This document shows positions 8,196 through 18,000 of a DNA stretch of 34,927 nt, one piece after another; the stretch's first letter is position 1; each line of letters opens with the position of its first letter. A program made the translations under genes and the position numbers. Origin of the DNA: JAJFFW01 sp038531315. GTDB taxonomy: Bacteria; Pseudomonadota; Alphaproteobacteria; Caulobacterales; Parvularculaceae. The stretch is from positions 1 through 34,927 of the forward strand of contig JBCBBT010000036.1 of NCBI GenBank assembly GCA_038531315.1. Direction: 5' to 3'. The notes beneath the pieces were generated by a model. It saw nothing but the letters and a program-made list of their open reading frames with translations. It did no database searches and had not been told where the DNA came from.

Positions 8196-9635
8196 ATGGC
8201 GCTCGATGAGTCCCCCCTCGACAAGGATATGCGCGACACGCTGGAGCGCCAACGCGCGGCGCAATTGAAAGACAATGCGCCTTCCGCAGAAACGCGTATC
8301 GACCGGATTGATCGGGCGATCGATATACTTGTGCGCCGCCGCAGCGCCTTTGAGGACGCCATGTGCGCCGATTTCGGCCATCGCTCGAAGGACGCGAGCG
8401 GGCTCACCGACATCGCCTCGTCAATCGGCGCGCTCAAACACGCAAAATCCAATTTGCGCAAATGGATGCGTCCCGAAAGGCGCCCGACCGAGTTTCCGCT
8501 GAACCTCCTCGGGGGTGCGTCGCGCGTCGAGTTTCAGCCAAAGGGCGTTATTGGCGTGCTCTCACCATGGAACTTTCCCGTCAATTTGACATTCGGGCCG
8601 CTGGCAGGCGTTTTCGCGGCGGGCAATCGCGCGATGATCAAACCGTCGGAATTCACCGAAGCGACGTCCGAGTTGTTGCAGTCGGCGATTGCGGAAAATT
8701 TTGATGACAGCGAGCTCGCCGTATTCACCGGAGGGCCGGAACGCGGCGCGGCGTTCACCAAGCTCGCGTTCGACCATATTCTCTTCACGGGCGCGACATC
8801 GATAGGCCGGCATGTCATGCGCGCCGCCGCTGACAATCTCGTGCCGGTGACGCTTGAGTTGGGCGGCAAATCCCCCGCCATCCTCGGGCGGACGGCGAAT
8901 TTTGAAAAAGCAGCCTCAAGAATCATGGCCGGCAAGACGCTGAACGCCGGGCAAATTTGTCTGGCGCCGGACTATGTATTCGCCCCTAGCGACAAGGTCG
9001 ATGAATTTGTCGGTCATGCGAAAGCCTCTGTGGCGACACTGTTTCCGAGCGGCCTGAAAGACAATGACGACTACACTTCCGTGATCAATGAGCGCCACTA
9101 TGATCGCCTGCAAGGCTACCTTGATGACGCGCGCGACAAGGGCGGCGAAGTGATCGAAATCAATCCGACAGGAGACGACTTTTCTCAGCAGGCGCATTAT
9201 AAAATCCCACCGACAATCGTCCTCAATCCGAGCGACGACATGAAAGTCATGCAGGATGAAATCTTCGGGCCGATCCTGCCGGTCAAATCCTACGCAGAAC
9301 CACAGGACGTCATTGAGTATGTGAACGCCCATGATCGACCGCTCGGGCTTTATTACTTCGGTGACGACGCCGGGGAACAGGATCGCATCCTGAAGCAAAC
9401 CGTCTCAGGCGGCGTAACGGTCAACGACGTGATCTTTCATGTGGCGCAGGAAGACTTGCCCTTCGGCGGCGTCGGTCCCTCGGGCATGGGCTCCTATCAC
9501 GGACGCGACGGGTTTCTTGAATTCAGTCACAAAAAATCGGTCTACAAACAAACCGGCAGTGAAATCCTGAAGATGATGCGCCCGCCCTATTCCGACGCCT
9601 ATCGCAAACAAGTCGAAGGCCGCATAAAAAGATAG
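8196..9635 (+). CDS. Coniferyl-aldehyde-dehydrogenase-type ALDH
   Basis: NAD(P)-dependent aldehyde dehydrogenase of 479 residues, close in pattern to the CalB (coniferyl aldehyde dehydrogenase) and class 3 ALDH group, oxidising an aldehyde to its acid. Catalytic residues are all present: N126 (SPWNFP), K149 (IKPSE), E221 (ELGGKSP) and C255 (NAGQICLAPDY). The C-terminal FLEFSHKKSVYKQ and FGGVGPSGMGSYHG blocks are typical of this group. The length without the class 1/2 N-terminal extension also fits. The true substrate cannot be read from sequence; aromatic or fatty aldehydes are both plausible. It is divergent from DUF2855-crtY and stands alone on its strand. Confidence 0.9.
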   Translation: MALDESPLDKDMRDTLERQRAAQLKDNAPSAETRIDRIDRAIDILVRRRSAFEDAMCADFGHRSKDASGLTDIASSIGALKHAKSNLRKWMRPERRPTEFPLNLLGGASRVEFQPKGVIGVLSPWNFPVNLTFGPLAGVFAAGNRAMIKPSEFTEATSELLQSAIAENFDDSELAVFTGGPERGAAFTKLAFDHILFTGATSIGRHVMRAAADNLVPVTLELGGKSPAILGRTANFEKAASRIMAGKTLNAGQICLAPDYVFAPSDKVDEFVGHAKASVATLFPSGLKDNDDYTSVINERHYDRLQGYLDDARDKGGEVIEINPTGDDFSQQAHYKIPPTIVLNPSDDMKVMQDEIFGPILPVKSYAEPQDVIEYVNAHDRPLGLYYFGDDAGEQDRILKQTVSGGVTVNDVIFHVAQEDLPFGGVGPSGMGSYHGRDGFLEFSHKKSVYKQTGSEILKMMRPPYSDAYRKQVEGRIKR

Positions 9636-9674
9636 CTGGAAAACGCGATTGATCACGCGGAGGCTTTGGCTCAG

Positions 9675-10664
9675 TCATGTCGCCGCGACCAGTCCTTCGT
9701 CTTGAAACCATTGAAGCGTCGCCTCGAGCGCCGGCTCGACCGGGCTCGCCCGCCAGCCAAGATCGCGCGCCGCCTTCTCGCTTGAAAATGAAACCCGCCG
9801 CCCGGCGAGACGCACACCCGTCAGCGGCGCCTTCGGCGGCTCACCCGTCAATCGAGCGACAAGTCCTGTGTCAATAACGCCCGCAGCCAGCGCAACGGCG
9901 TAGGGCAATTGCGTCTTCGGCATCGCCTTGCCGGATAGTTTTTCGATCATGGCCAGAAGAGCGCGCATGGATAAATTCTCGCCGCCGAGCAGATAACGCT
10001 CGCCCCGCGCGCCCTTGTCGCGCGCGGCGATCAATCCTTCTGCGAGACTGGCGACCGGCACAAAGTTCAACAAACAATCAATCGTCGCCGGCGTCTTGCC
10101 ATTGATAAGATCAAGGATCATTTGCGTTGGGGGCGTCAGTCCACGATCGCCGGGACCGAGCGGCTCTGTCGGAATTGCGATCAGCGCGTCAAGCCCGTCC
10201 GAGGCTGCGGAGAGAACGGCGCGGTCCGCAAACGCTTTTGTCCGCGGATAAGCTCCGAGCATAGCTTCGGGGGGCAAATCAACGCTCTCGTCGGCGTGCG
10301 ACGCGCCGATCGGGGTTGATCGCCCGACAAGCGTCGTCAGACTTGAACAATGGATGAACCGGCGGACGCCAGCGGCGCGCGCGGCCGCGAGCATGGTCCG
10401 GGTCCCCTGATGATTGATGTCGTCAAAGACCCGCGCGTCGCGGGCCCAAAGCTGCGCGTTGCCGGCGAGATGAAAAACAGTATCGACGCCCTCGCAAGCG
10501 CGCGCCGCAGCGTCGGCGTCCGTGACTGACCCCTTCACCAGCGCCGCTCCGTGCGAAACCTGATCGCTAAGATCGATGATCCGCACTTTTTCGCCGCGCG
10601 CGAGGAGCGCTGCAACGAGATGCGATCCGACGAACCCGCCGCCGCCTGTTACGAGCGTTGTCAT
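9675..10664 (-). CDS. Extended SDR, NAD-dependent epimerase/reductase-like
   Basis: A 329-residue extended short-chain dehydrogenase/reductase. It begins with the nucleotide-binding GGGGFVG (7-13), has D31 at the end of beta-strand 2 (favouring NAD over NADP), the CSSLTTL segment around 106-112 and the catalytic YPRTK (Y139, K143). The overall pattern resembles HpnA-like and dihydroflavonol-4-reductase-like proteins, but one residue-level hallmark for a substrate is lacking. It starts 12 nt after the lipoprotein gene ends and is the last gene of a three-gene minus-strand unit with a sulfotransferase and a PON-like lipoprotein, so it may modify the same unknown molecule. Confidence 0.85.
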   Translation of the reverse strand: MTTLVTGGGGFVGSHLVAALLARGEKVRIIDLSDQVSHGAALVKGSVTDADAAARACEGVDTVFHLAGNAQLWARDARVFDDINHQGTRTMLAAARAAGVRRFIHCSSLTTLVGRSTPIGASHADESVDLPPEAMLGAYPRTKAFADRAVLSAASDGLDALIAIPTEPLGPGDRGLTPPTQMILDLINGKTPATIDCLLNFVPVASLAEGLIAARDKGARGERYLLGGENLSMRALLAMIEKLSGKAMPKTQLPYAVALAAGVIDTGLVARLTGEPPKAPLTGVRLAGRRVSFSSEKAARDLGWRASPVEPALEATLQWFQDEGLVAAT

Positions 10665-10676
10665 CGCCGAGCGCGC

Positions 10677-11849
10677 CTAACCGTCATCGCGTAACGCTTG
10701 ACCCGCGCCATCAGGCGCATCCCGCGTCGTGCAGACGAGCAAACCGGCATCGGTCACCGATCCGGCGATCAGCAAGCCGCCGGCCTCAACGCCGACGGTC
10801 GCAGCGGTAAATTGCGCCCCTTTGGGGTCGTCAAATAAAAGCTCGATCGCGCCGGTTTCGGGGTCCACCTCGATCAGGCGGCTTGGCGCGCGTCCGATAT
10901 CGAGCTTTCTGTGGAGGCCCATCCGCATCAGCGAGGGATGGACCGCGGCGATCAGAAATCCGTCTGGCGTCATGGTCAGATTATCGGGCCCGCCCGGCAG
11001 TTTCACACGCCAAACGGCGCGATTTGCGCCGGACCGAATGAAAAGCAGGGCTTTCTGGCGGGTGGCGGCGACAATGGTCTGTCCGTTTTTCAGGCGGGCG
11101 ATGCCGTTGGCCAATCCAGCGCGGTTGAACACAATGCGATCACCATCGGCGACGCCGCTGCGCTGAAAGCCGAGCACATCTTCGATGCCGGATCGCCAAT
11201 CGCACGCAGCATGGTCAAAGGTCGACAACAGGCCGCTTTCATCCGTCCAAAGATCGTTCGCCGCACAATGGGCGGCCTCAACGCTGTCTTCGAGCTTAGC
11301 GGTGATCTCTTCGACATTTGCAGTCGTTGAGACGCGCAAAATCTTTGGCGTCATGCGCCATTTTTTACCGGCTTTCTCATAACCGCGATTAATCACCGCC
11401 AGCGATTGCGCATCTTCATCATAGCTAATGCCGTGGGGTCGAAGGCCGTTCCTCAATGCGGACGGTTCAATCAGCCTGAGTACATTGATGGTCGCGGTTT
11501 TGCGTCTTGTCGCGTCACGCAGCGCCGGCAGCGGGACGTGATAAAGGCCGCCTTCCGGCAGACTTGCGGCCCGCTTGTCGATCGCTTTTTCAACCGCGCG
11601 GCGGTCATAGGCGGAGATATAAAGAACACCGTCACGGCGGTTCACGGCGAGGTCTTCCGCCCCGACGATTTTGTCGCCGGACGGCGACACTAAATCGATC
11701 CGCTGACAGTCTGACGGTTGATAACGCGCCTCGTTCAGGTCGCGTCCGCCGGGCGCGCAGGCGCCTGACATGGTGAACGCCGTGAGCGCAAACAGTCCAA
11801 CGCCGGCGCGCCCGGCGCCGTAATGAGCTTTATGCGGTCTTTTTTTCAT
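10677..11849 (-). CDS. Paraoxonase/arylesterase-like lipoprotein
   Basis: A 390-residue six-bladed propeller protein of the PON/SMP-30 superfamily, probably a calcium-dependent lactonase or esterase. The start at 11849 gives a lipoprotein signal with lipobox MSGAC (lipidated C31), so the enzyme should be membrane-anchored outside the cytoplasm. All seven PON1 calcium ligands have counterparts in order: E65-D66 (GAEDLAV), N198-D199, N248 (LANGIA) and D289-N290 (GGPDNLT). H139 in PHGISY matches PON1 H115. The second histidine of the PON1 dyad (H134, in VNHP) is replaced by R155. The start overlaps the end of the sulfotransferase gene by 20 bases. A longer in-frame start inside that gene exists but would bury the signal peptide. 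Confidence 0.82.
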   Translation of the reverse strand: MKKRPHKAHYGAGRAGVGLFALTAFTMSGACAPGGRDLNEARYQPSDCQRIDLVSPSGDKIVGAEDLAVNRRDGVLYISAYDRRAVEKAIDKRAASLPEGGLYHVPLPALRDATRRKTATINVLRLIEPSALRNGLRPHGISYDEDAQSLAVINRGYEKAGKKWRMTPKILRVSTTANVEEITAKLEDSVEAAHCAANDLWTDESGLLSTFDHAACDWRSGIEDVLGFQRSGVADGDRIVFNRAGLANGIARLKNGQTIVAATRQKALLFIRSGANRAVWRVKLPGGPDNLTMTPDGFLIAAVHPSLMRMGLHRKLDIGRAPSRLIEVDPETGAIELLFDDPKGAQFTAATVGVEAGGLLIAGSVTDAGLLVCTTRDAPDGAGQALRDDG

Positions 11850-13014
11850 CGACTGTCGCGCTGTCGCCGGTTCCATCAGCGGAGCCCGGCGCCTTATCGG
11901 GAGGTGGCGGCGCCGACGATACTGCGGCGTTCGATCCCGGTCGCTCATATCCCCACTTTTCGAGATATTTGCCGAGCCGGGCTTCCACCTTTGCAGCCGC
12001 TTCGTCGCTGTAGGAAAACTTGTTTTTCTCAAAGCTCTGAACCGACGCCAGATAAGCTTCGAATTTGGGCCGCGCCGCATCAAAACCGGGCAAGGCGAGG
12101 CTATCGTAGATGCGTTCGACCGAACCCAAAGCGTCACGATCGAGTTCGTCATAGCGCAATTCAACATAACGGCTCGCGGGCGTCTCAACGGCGTCGCGCT
12201 CAAGCGCATCCATCATGCGCAGATAGACCGAAAGGATTGTCTCATCGATATCGACATGGTCGTAGGATTGCAGCGCAAATTCAGCGAGCAGCTTTTTATA
12301 GAAGTTCCGCATCGATACGAAAACCTCATAAGGGTTTCGATGGATATGGACAAACTTCGCCGCCGGGAACATCTCCCTCAACATCGCCAGCCGACCCGTA
12401 TAAACCGGGTTTTTGATCAACATCGGCTTATGGTCCTGAAGCTTTGCAAGCTTGCGCAGAAGATAGACAAATCGCGCCTGCCACGCGCTGATCTCGGACG
12501 GCGTGCAATCGTCGAAAAAAAGCCCGCGCCGCACGAGTTCTCCGAACGCTTTTGGGAAATAAATACCGTGGTAAAACGATAGCGGCGACATGTTCGCGAT
12601 CGCGATTTCGTCTTCCTGCGGACTGTCGGGCGTCACGGGAATATTGTCGATATAACGATGTTCCGGCAAGGCCCGCTCGAGCAACGGACGCGCGATCCGG
12701 GCGAGCCCGAACAGGTCCCAGGGCAAACCCGTCGCCACCGGCGGCACATAGCCCCAGCCGCCGGATTTCGTCATGATATTGTAAAGATGGGTCGTGCCCG
12801 AGCGCCAATGGCCGAGAATAAAGACGGGCGGCTCAAGCTCCTCGCGGGCCGGCAGGCGGCTTTCCATGATCAGGCGCTCGGCCGATGAAAAGGGCCATCG
12901 CCCGAGGGCCGCCAAGGCGATTGCGTTCCCTAAGACAGGCTTACCGGGCAGGCCAGCCGCCGACACAACGCTGGCGAGCGTTCCGATATTTGCCCCGCTT
13001 AAGGGATGCGCCAT
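11830..13014 (-). CDS. Sulfotransferase family protein
   Basis: A 394-residue PAPS-dependent sulfotransferase by motif. The 5'-phosphosulfate loop is ILGHWRSGTTHLYNIM with RSGTT at 71-75, and the 3'-phosphate site is HRNPYEVFVSMRNF at 225-238, with R226 and S234 in the expected places. ALEDVQ-like PAPS synthesis genes are not in this window. The acceptor is unknown; bacterial members of this group sulfate lipids, glycans or small metabolites. The last 30 or so residues are Pro/Ala-rich and low complexity, and overlap the start of the PON-like lipoprotein. It is the first gene of a three-gene minus-strand unit and is divergent from tamA. Confidence 0.88.
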   Translation of the reverse strand: MAHPLSGANIGTLASVVSAAGLPGKPVLGNAIALAALGRWPFSSAERLIMESRLPAREELEPPVFILGHWRSGTTHLYNIMTKSGGWGYVPPVATGLPWDLFGLARIARPLLERALPEHRYIDNIPVTPDSPQEDEIAIANMSPLSFYHGIYFPKAFGELVRRGLFFDDCTPSEISAWQARFVYLLRKLAKLQDHKPMLIKNPVYTGRLAMLREMFPAAKFVHIHRNPYEVFVSMRNFYKKLLAEFALQSYDHVDIDETILSVYLRMMDALERDAVETPASRYVELRYDELDRDALGSVERIYDSLALPGFDAARPKFEAYLASVQSFEKNKFSYSDEAAAKVEARLGKYLEKWGYERPGSNAAVSSAPPPPDKAPGSADGTGDSATVDEKKTA

Positions 13015-13171
13015 GACCCTTCGCCTTTCGTGAGATTATTGCGCTTCAACGCGTCGCCAAGAGCCTTAACCGAGGCGATGGCCGGTTGCCAAGGCGCAAT
13101 CGCCTCGCGCCCGGTCTCCGGCGTTTGACGCCGCATGCGGCGGCCCGCAATTGTCGAGAGCGCAGGTAATG

Positions 13172-13189
13172 GTTAACACAGTTGTTAAC
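13172..13189. promoter_or_regulatory. 18-bp palindrome GTTAACA-N4-TGTTAAC in the sulfotransferase/tamA divergent region
   Basis: Two GTTAAC hexamers form perfect seven-base arms around CAGT. The site lies about 100 nt before tamA and about 160 nt before the sulfotransferase start, the only well-formed palindrome in the 276-nt divergent region 13015-13290. Its TTAA half-sites recall CtrA boxes, but they are eight, not seven, bases apart. The factor is unknown. Confidence 0.4.
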
Positions 13190-13290
13190 GAACATATGTG
13201 AACATCCGTCGCCATCAGCGGCGGCATTGGGCGTCGCCTGGAACGGCCGCGGCAAGAAAAGTGTTGAATAGTCAAAGCCGATCAAAACCC

Positions 13291-15075
13291 ATGGCCGCCA
13301 CCCTCCGGATAAGATCTTTTCTGCGTCGACGCCGCGCCGGTTTCATTGCGTTAGCGGCGGCGCTGACTTGCGGAGCGGCCGCGCATGCGGCGGATTACAG
13401 CGTGCGCATTGACGGCGCCCCCGCGGACCTAAAACCAAAACTCGCTATCGTCTCAACACTCGCCCAGGCCAAACGCCCCCTCCCCACAACAGCCGCGCTT
13501 CGCCGGGTTGCGCGCAACGATATCGCCAAAATCAACAACGCCTTGAAGGCGGCGGGCTATTACGACGGGGCGACAAAATTCGAGATTGAAGACGCGGACG
13601 CCGATCAACGGACCGTGATCTTCACCGTGAGGGCCGGCCCCCTGTTCAAGATCGCGGCTTATCAAATCGTCTATGACGATGCGATTGCGGAAGACGCGCC
13701 CTCGCGTCCAAAAACGCTTGCCGATCTCAACATTGAAACCGACGGGTCGGCCGCGGGCGCGCGTCTTCAGGCGTTACAGCAGCAAGCGCTGACAGCGCTT
13801 TGGGGGGGCGGTTCTCCGGCGGCGCGCATAACGGGGCGGCGCGCGCAAGCCAATATTGCCGCCGGCGTCGCGGACGCTATTTTCACTTTTGAGTCCGGTC
13901 CCCGCGCGATGTTCGGCGCTGCGCAGTTTGAGGGCGATCTGCGTACAGAACACCAATTCCTCAAGGAATTGCGAACATGGGAAGAAGGCGCCGTCTTTGA
14001 CCAGAGCAAGCTGATCGCCTATCGCGACCGGCTCGCCGCCACCGGCTTGTTCAGCAATATCGATGTCGCGCCCGGTGCGGTGAGCGAGACCGGTGTTGCG
14101 CCGGTTATCGTCACGCTTGAGGAAAGAAAGCGGCGCACGATTGGCGCCGGCCTGTCGTTCTCAACGGCGGAGGGCCCAGGCGCGCGCCTGTTTTTTGAAT
14201 ATCGCAATCTCTTCCGCGCCGGCGAGACCGCACGGGTCGACCTCCAGGGCAACGCTGTTGAACAGTCGCTGCGGTTCAACATCGACAAGCCGATGCCGCT
14301 TTTTCCCGGCAGTATTTTCGCAAACGCCGGCTTCACGAGTGAGACGACGGAAGCGTTCTCGGCGCAGAGCATCGATATCGGCGCCGGCGTCACAAAACGC
14401 TGGCTTGATGACCGGCTTGAAACGCGCGGGGGTCTCGCTTTTGAGACCTCGCGCATTGTGGAAGACGGCGTCACCGACCAAACATTTTTCTTTTCCCTGC
14501 CCCTGATTGCGATCTGGAACACCGAAGACGACCCGCTGACGTTGGCGCGCGGCTCGCGTCTTTCTCTTACGGTGACGCCGTTCACGGGCTCGCAAACATT
14601 TGTCCGAACGGAGTTTGCGGCGCGCAGCCGTTTTAATTTTGGTCCGGATGACCGGTTTACACTGGCGGGGCGCGCCCGACTGGGCGCGATCTTTGCGAAT
14701 GCGCTGGACGATTTGCCCCTCAATCAACGGTTTTTCGCCGGCGGCGGGTCATCGGTCCGGGGGTTTGCTTTTCAGGAAGCCGGCCCGCTCGATACCGATG
14801 GCGACCCTGTTGGCGGCACGTCGCTCACCGAAGGCGCCCTTGAAGCGCGCGCCATGATCACCGATACGATTCAAATCGCCGCTTTCGTCGATGCGGGCAA
14901 TGTGTCGGACACCACCTTGCCCGACATCACTGGACGATATTTCGTCGGCGCCGGCGCGGGGGCCCGTTATTTCACGCCGATCGGGCCTTTGCGCGTTGAT
15001 TTCGCCTTTCCGATCAATCCACGACCCAGCGATGCAAACTTCCAGTTCTTCATTTCACTGGGACAATCGTTCTGA
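13291..15075 (+). CDS. tamA: TamA, Omp85-family outer-membrane assembly factor
   Basis: Outer-membrane beta-barrel with periplasmic POTRA domains that works with TamB in outer-membrane protein and lipid transport. Starting at 13291 gives 594 residues with a clear Sec signal peptide (Arg-rich start, then FIALAALTCGAAAHA-like core, cleavage before ADYS). POTRA-like repeats occupy roughly residues 35-270, with GYYDGATKFEI and LFKIAAYQIVYDD as typical strands. The barrel follows; VRGF near residue 490 is the Omp85 loop-6 signature and the protein ends in phenylalanine as outer-membrane barrels do. An in-frame GTG at 13198 is possible but adds a tail before the signal. No convincing ribosome site decides the start. 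The stop overlaps tamB by one base. Confidence 0.9.
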   Translation: MAATLRIRSFLRRRRAGFIALAAALTCGAAAHAADYSVRIDGAPADLKPKLAIVSTLAQAKRPLPTTAALRRVARNDIAKINNALKAAGYYDGATKFEIEDADADQRTVIFTVRAGPLFKIAAYQIVYDDAIAEDAPSRPKTLADLNIETDGSAAGARLQALQQQALTALWGGGSPAARITGRRAQANIAAGVADAIFTFESGPRAMFGAAQFEGDLRTEHQFLKELRTWEEGAVFDQSKLIAYRDRLAATGLFSNIDVAPGAVSETGVAPVIVTLEERKRRTIGAGLSFSTAEGPGARLFFEYRNLFRAGETARVDLQGNAVEQSLRFNIDKPMPLFPGSIFANAGFTSETTEAFSAQSIDIGAGVTKRWLDDRLETRGGLAFETSRIVEDGVTDQTFFFSLPLIAIWNTEDDPLTLARGSRLSLTVTPFTGSQTFVRTEFAARSRFNFGPDDRFTLAGRARLGAIFANALDDLPLNQRFFAGGGSSVRGFAFQEAGPLDTDGDPVGGTSLTEGALEARAMITDTIQIAAFVDAGNVSDTTLPDITGRYFVGAGAGARYFTPIGPLRVDFAFPINPRPSDANFQFFISLGQSF

Positions 15076-18000
15076 TGCGCAAGATACTGATCTTTTCGGG
15101 AATTGCCTTGACGGGGCTCGCGGTCCTCGCAGCGATCGGGTTTGGCTGGCTTTTCAAAACCGGGAGCGGCCGCGATTTTATAATTGGGCAACTGGAACCC
15201 CAAATTGAAAAAGCGCTCGGCGGCGAGGCGCGCATCGGCGTGCTTGAGGGCGCACCGCCAAGCCGCATCGTTATTCGTGACGTGGTCTTGTCTCATAGCG
15301 ATGATCCCTGGCTGACCTTTGACGAAGCGACCCTTGTCTGGTCGCCTCTATCGCTCTTAACACGGAAGATTTCGGTTGATCTGACCGACGTGAGCGGGCT
15401 CTCCTTGTTGGCGCTGCCGCCGGAACGCCCGCAAGACAACCCGGAAGCACCGCCAAAGGGATTTGAATTGCCGTCGGCGTTGCCGCACGTCTCAGTCAAG
15501 AAACTGACCCTTAGTGAAATCTATATCGCGCCCGAAATCGCCGGTCGCCCGGTGACGCTGAACGGCGCAGGCGCATTGAACATGGGCGGGCGGGCGCTCT
15601 CGACAACGTTTGACGGTCAAACCGCCGACGGCAAGGACGCGGTGCGCTGGGCGGTCGATATCGATGCAGCGGCCAACAAGGGCGCTGTCGCCCTTGAAAT
15701 CTTCTCCGATGATGACGGGATCGCGCAGGCGGCGCGCCTTGATGGACCGTTAAAGATCACTGTCGTCGGCGACGGCCCGCTCGACAATCTTGTCCTCACT
15801 ATTGACGGCGAAGCGGGCGCACTTGGCGGCGTCGTAGCGAAATCAACCTTCAGCGGCAAAACCGGCGCGCGGCGCGCCGCCCTCGCCGGCACCCTCAATC
15901 TTGGACCGGCATTCGCCGCGTTGGCGCCGACGCTCGGCGATACCGTTGCGTTCGACGCAGAGATTAGCGAGCGCGACAATGGGGCCAATATCGTCATCAA
16001 CGAGATGTCGTCGCGTGCTGGAAGACTGATCGGGTCTGCGGGTTGGCGTAATCAGCGCGGCGTTCTGGCGGAAGCGACAACGGACGCAGTCTTGACGCTC
16101 TCGGCGCAAACGATCCCGGCGATGACGACCATAAGCGGCGAGAAGATCGCCCTGAAAGTGGCGCTTGAACGCAACCGCGACGGTTTCACTCTGAATGCAA
16201 ACCTCAGCGGCGACGGCGCCGCTCTCGCGCTTGAGGAAGTGCAAACAGATCTTTCATCGACTCTCAAGGGCCCATTGACCCTCGAACTAAAAGCGAACAC
16301 CGAGGCGCTGGAACTCTTGAGAAACGGCGTACGTTTGACAGGTTACGCGGATATTGACGTTGAGAACGCGGCCTCATTGAGCCGGCTGGAAGCCTCGCTG
16401 GGCGGTCAGTCTGTTTTCGATGGCGCTGCGCAATATCGATTTGAGGACGGCGACGTTCATGCGCGCGGCGCGGTGCGCATACCGACAAAAACAGCCTCAC
16501 TCCTCTTGCCGTCTTACGCGCCGCAGGGCGCGATTACAGGCGATATCGCAGTGACGGGAACGGTTGACAATTTTCGCGTTAATCTGCGCGGCGATGCGCC
16601 ATCGGCATCGCTGAACGACCAGGCGATACCGCCGATCCGAGCAACCGCCGATATCGGAAATTTGCCATCACGGCCGGCGGGCGAATTTATGGTTTTCGCC
16701 GAGAATGCGAACGGTAAGCTGAAGGCCAGGATCGACACCGCAGCCGACGGGCTCATGACCGTGCGCGATATTCTTTATGCAGCGGAGAATTTTGAACTCA
16801 AAGGCGACGCCGCGTTCAACCCGGAGAATGGCGCCGCGCATCTTGATCTCACCTATAAGGGAGAGGAAGGCGCAACACCGGCGCCGCACCTGCCGCTCGA
16901 AGGAACCGCTGTAATCAAAGGGGCTCTCAGCGCCGGCGGCGCCGCGCAATTAGAACTCATGACGGACCGGCTTGCTTCGTCGAATTTCGCGGTTGAAGAT
17001 CTTTCCATTGTTGCGGCCGGGCCCGCAGAAGCAATCGACGTGAAGGCGCAGGCGGCGACAATCCTTGTTAATGGCGCCGATCCGATAACCGCCCTTCAGA
17101 TGGCGGCGACGGTTAGAAATGCTCAGGCGCCGACAGCGCGCCTGACCGAACTTGCGTTACGCTACGGCAACGTCCCCGTCACGCTCTCGCAATCGGCCGA
17201 TTTTGCGTTCGGCGACGGCGTTGCGGTTTCGAACCTGAAGGCGGCCATTGGCGGCAACGGCCTCCTTGCGGCTGACGCCGCTTTTTCCAAGACGCGATGG
17301 CGCGCCGATATCACCGTCAATGACGTCCCTGTTCGCGCGGCGGCGGGGTTCGCTAATCTCGCATTCATTCTTGATACGGATAAAAAAGAATACGCAAGCG
17401 GCACTTTCGGCTATCGACCCGACACGGCGGAGACCGAAGACACCGAACTCGGCGGCGTCTTCACATGGACGCAAGGCGGATTGGCGATCAGAGACAATAA
17501 GGCGGTTGATGCGTTGTCTGTGGACGTCATCCTACCGCTCATGCTGAAGCGGTCGCCGTCTCTTACGGCGGCGATTAATGGCGCAATTGACGGCTCTGTC
17601 GCCTATGACGGCAAGGTGACGGATATCGCCGGTTACCTTCCGGACGGCGCTCAGGGTCTTGAAGGCCTGATCGATATCTCCCTCGCGCTCGGCGGCACAC
17701 TGGAAGCCCCGGAGATTGAGGGGCGCGCCGCATTGCGCGACGGCGCTTATACCGAGCTCGCCTCCGGCGTCAGTCTTGAAAATATCAGCGCCAACGCCGA
17801 AGCGAGCGTGCTCGGCGAGACAACGCAGGTCGCCTTCTCCGGCGGCGCCAGCGGCGCGGGACAGGCCGAGCAAAGCATCCTCCTTAAGGGGAACGCACAG
17901 ATTGGCGGAGAAAGCGCGCTGAACGCCGTTATCACGATGAATGAGGCCCAGATATCCGCGTTGCCGATCGTCACGACGAAATCGTCCGGCGAAATCAGAA

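Noticed and set aside
11850..12209. A 120-residue N-terminal extension of the PON-like protein
   Set aside because: It lies within the sulfotransferase gene and would bury a good lipoprotein signal; the extra residues look like an out-of-frame reading.
13173..13188. CtrA binding site
   Set aside because: TTAA halves are eight bases apart rather than the usual seven; kept only as an unassigned palindrome.
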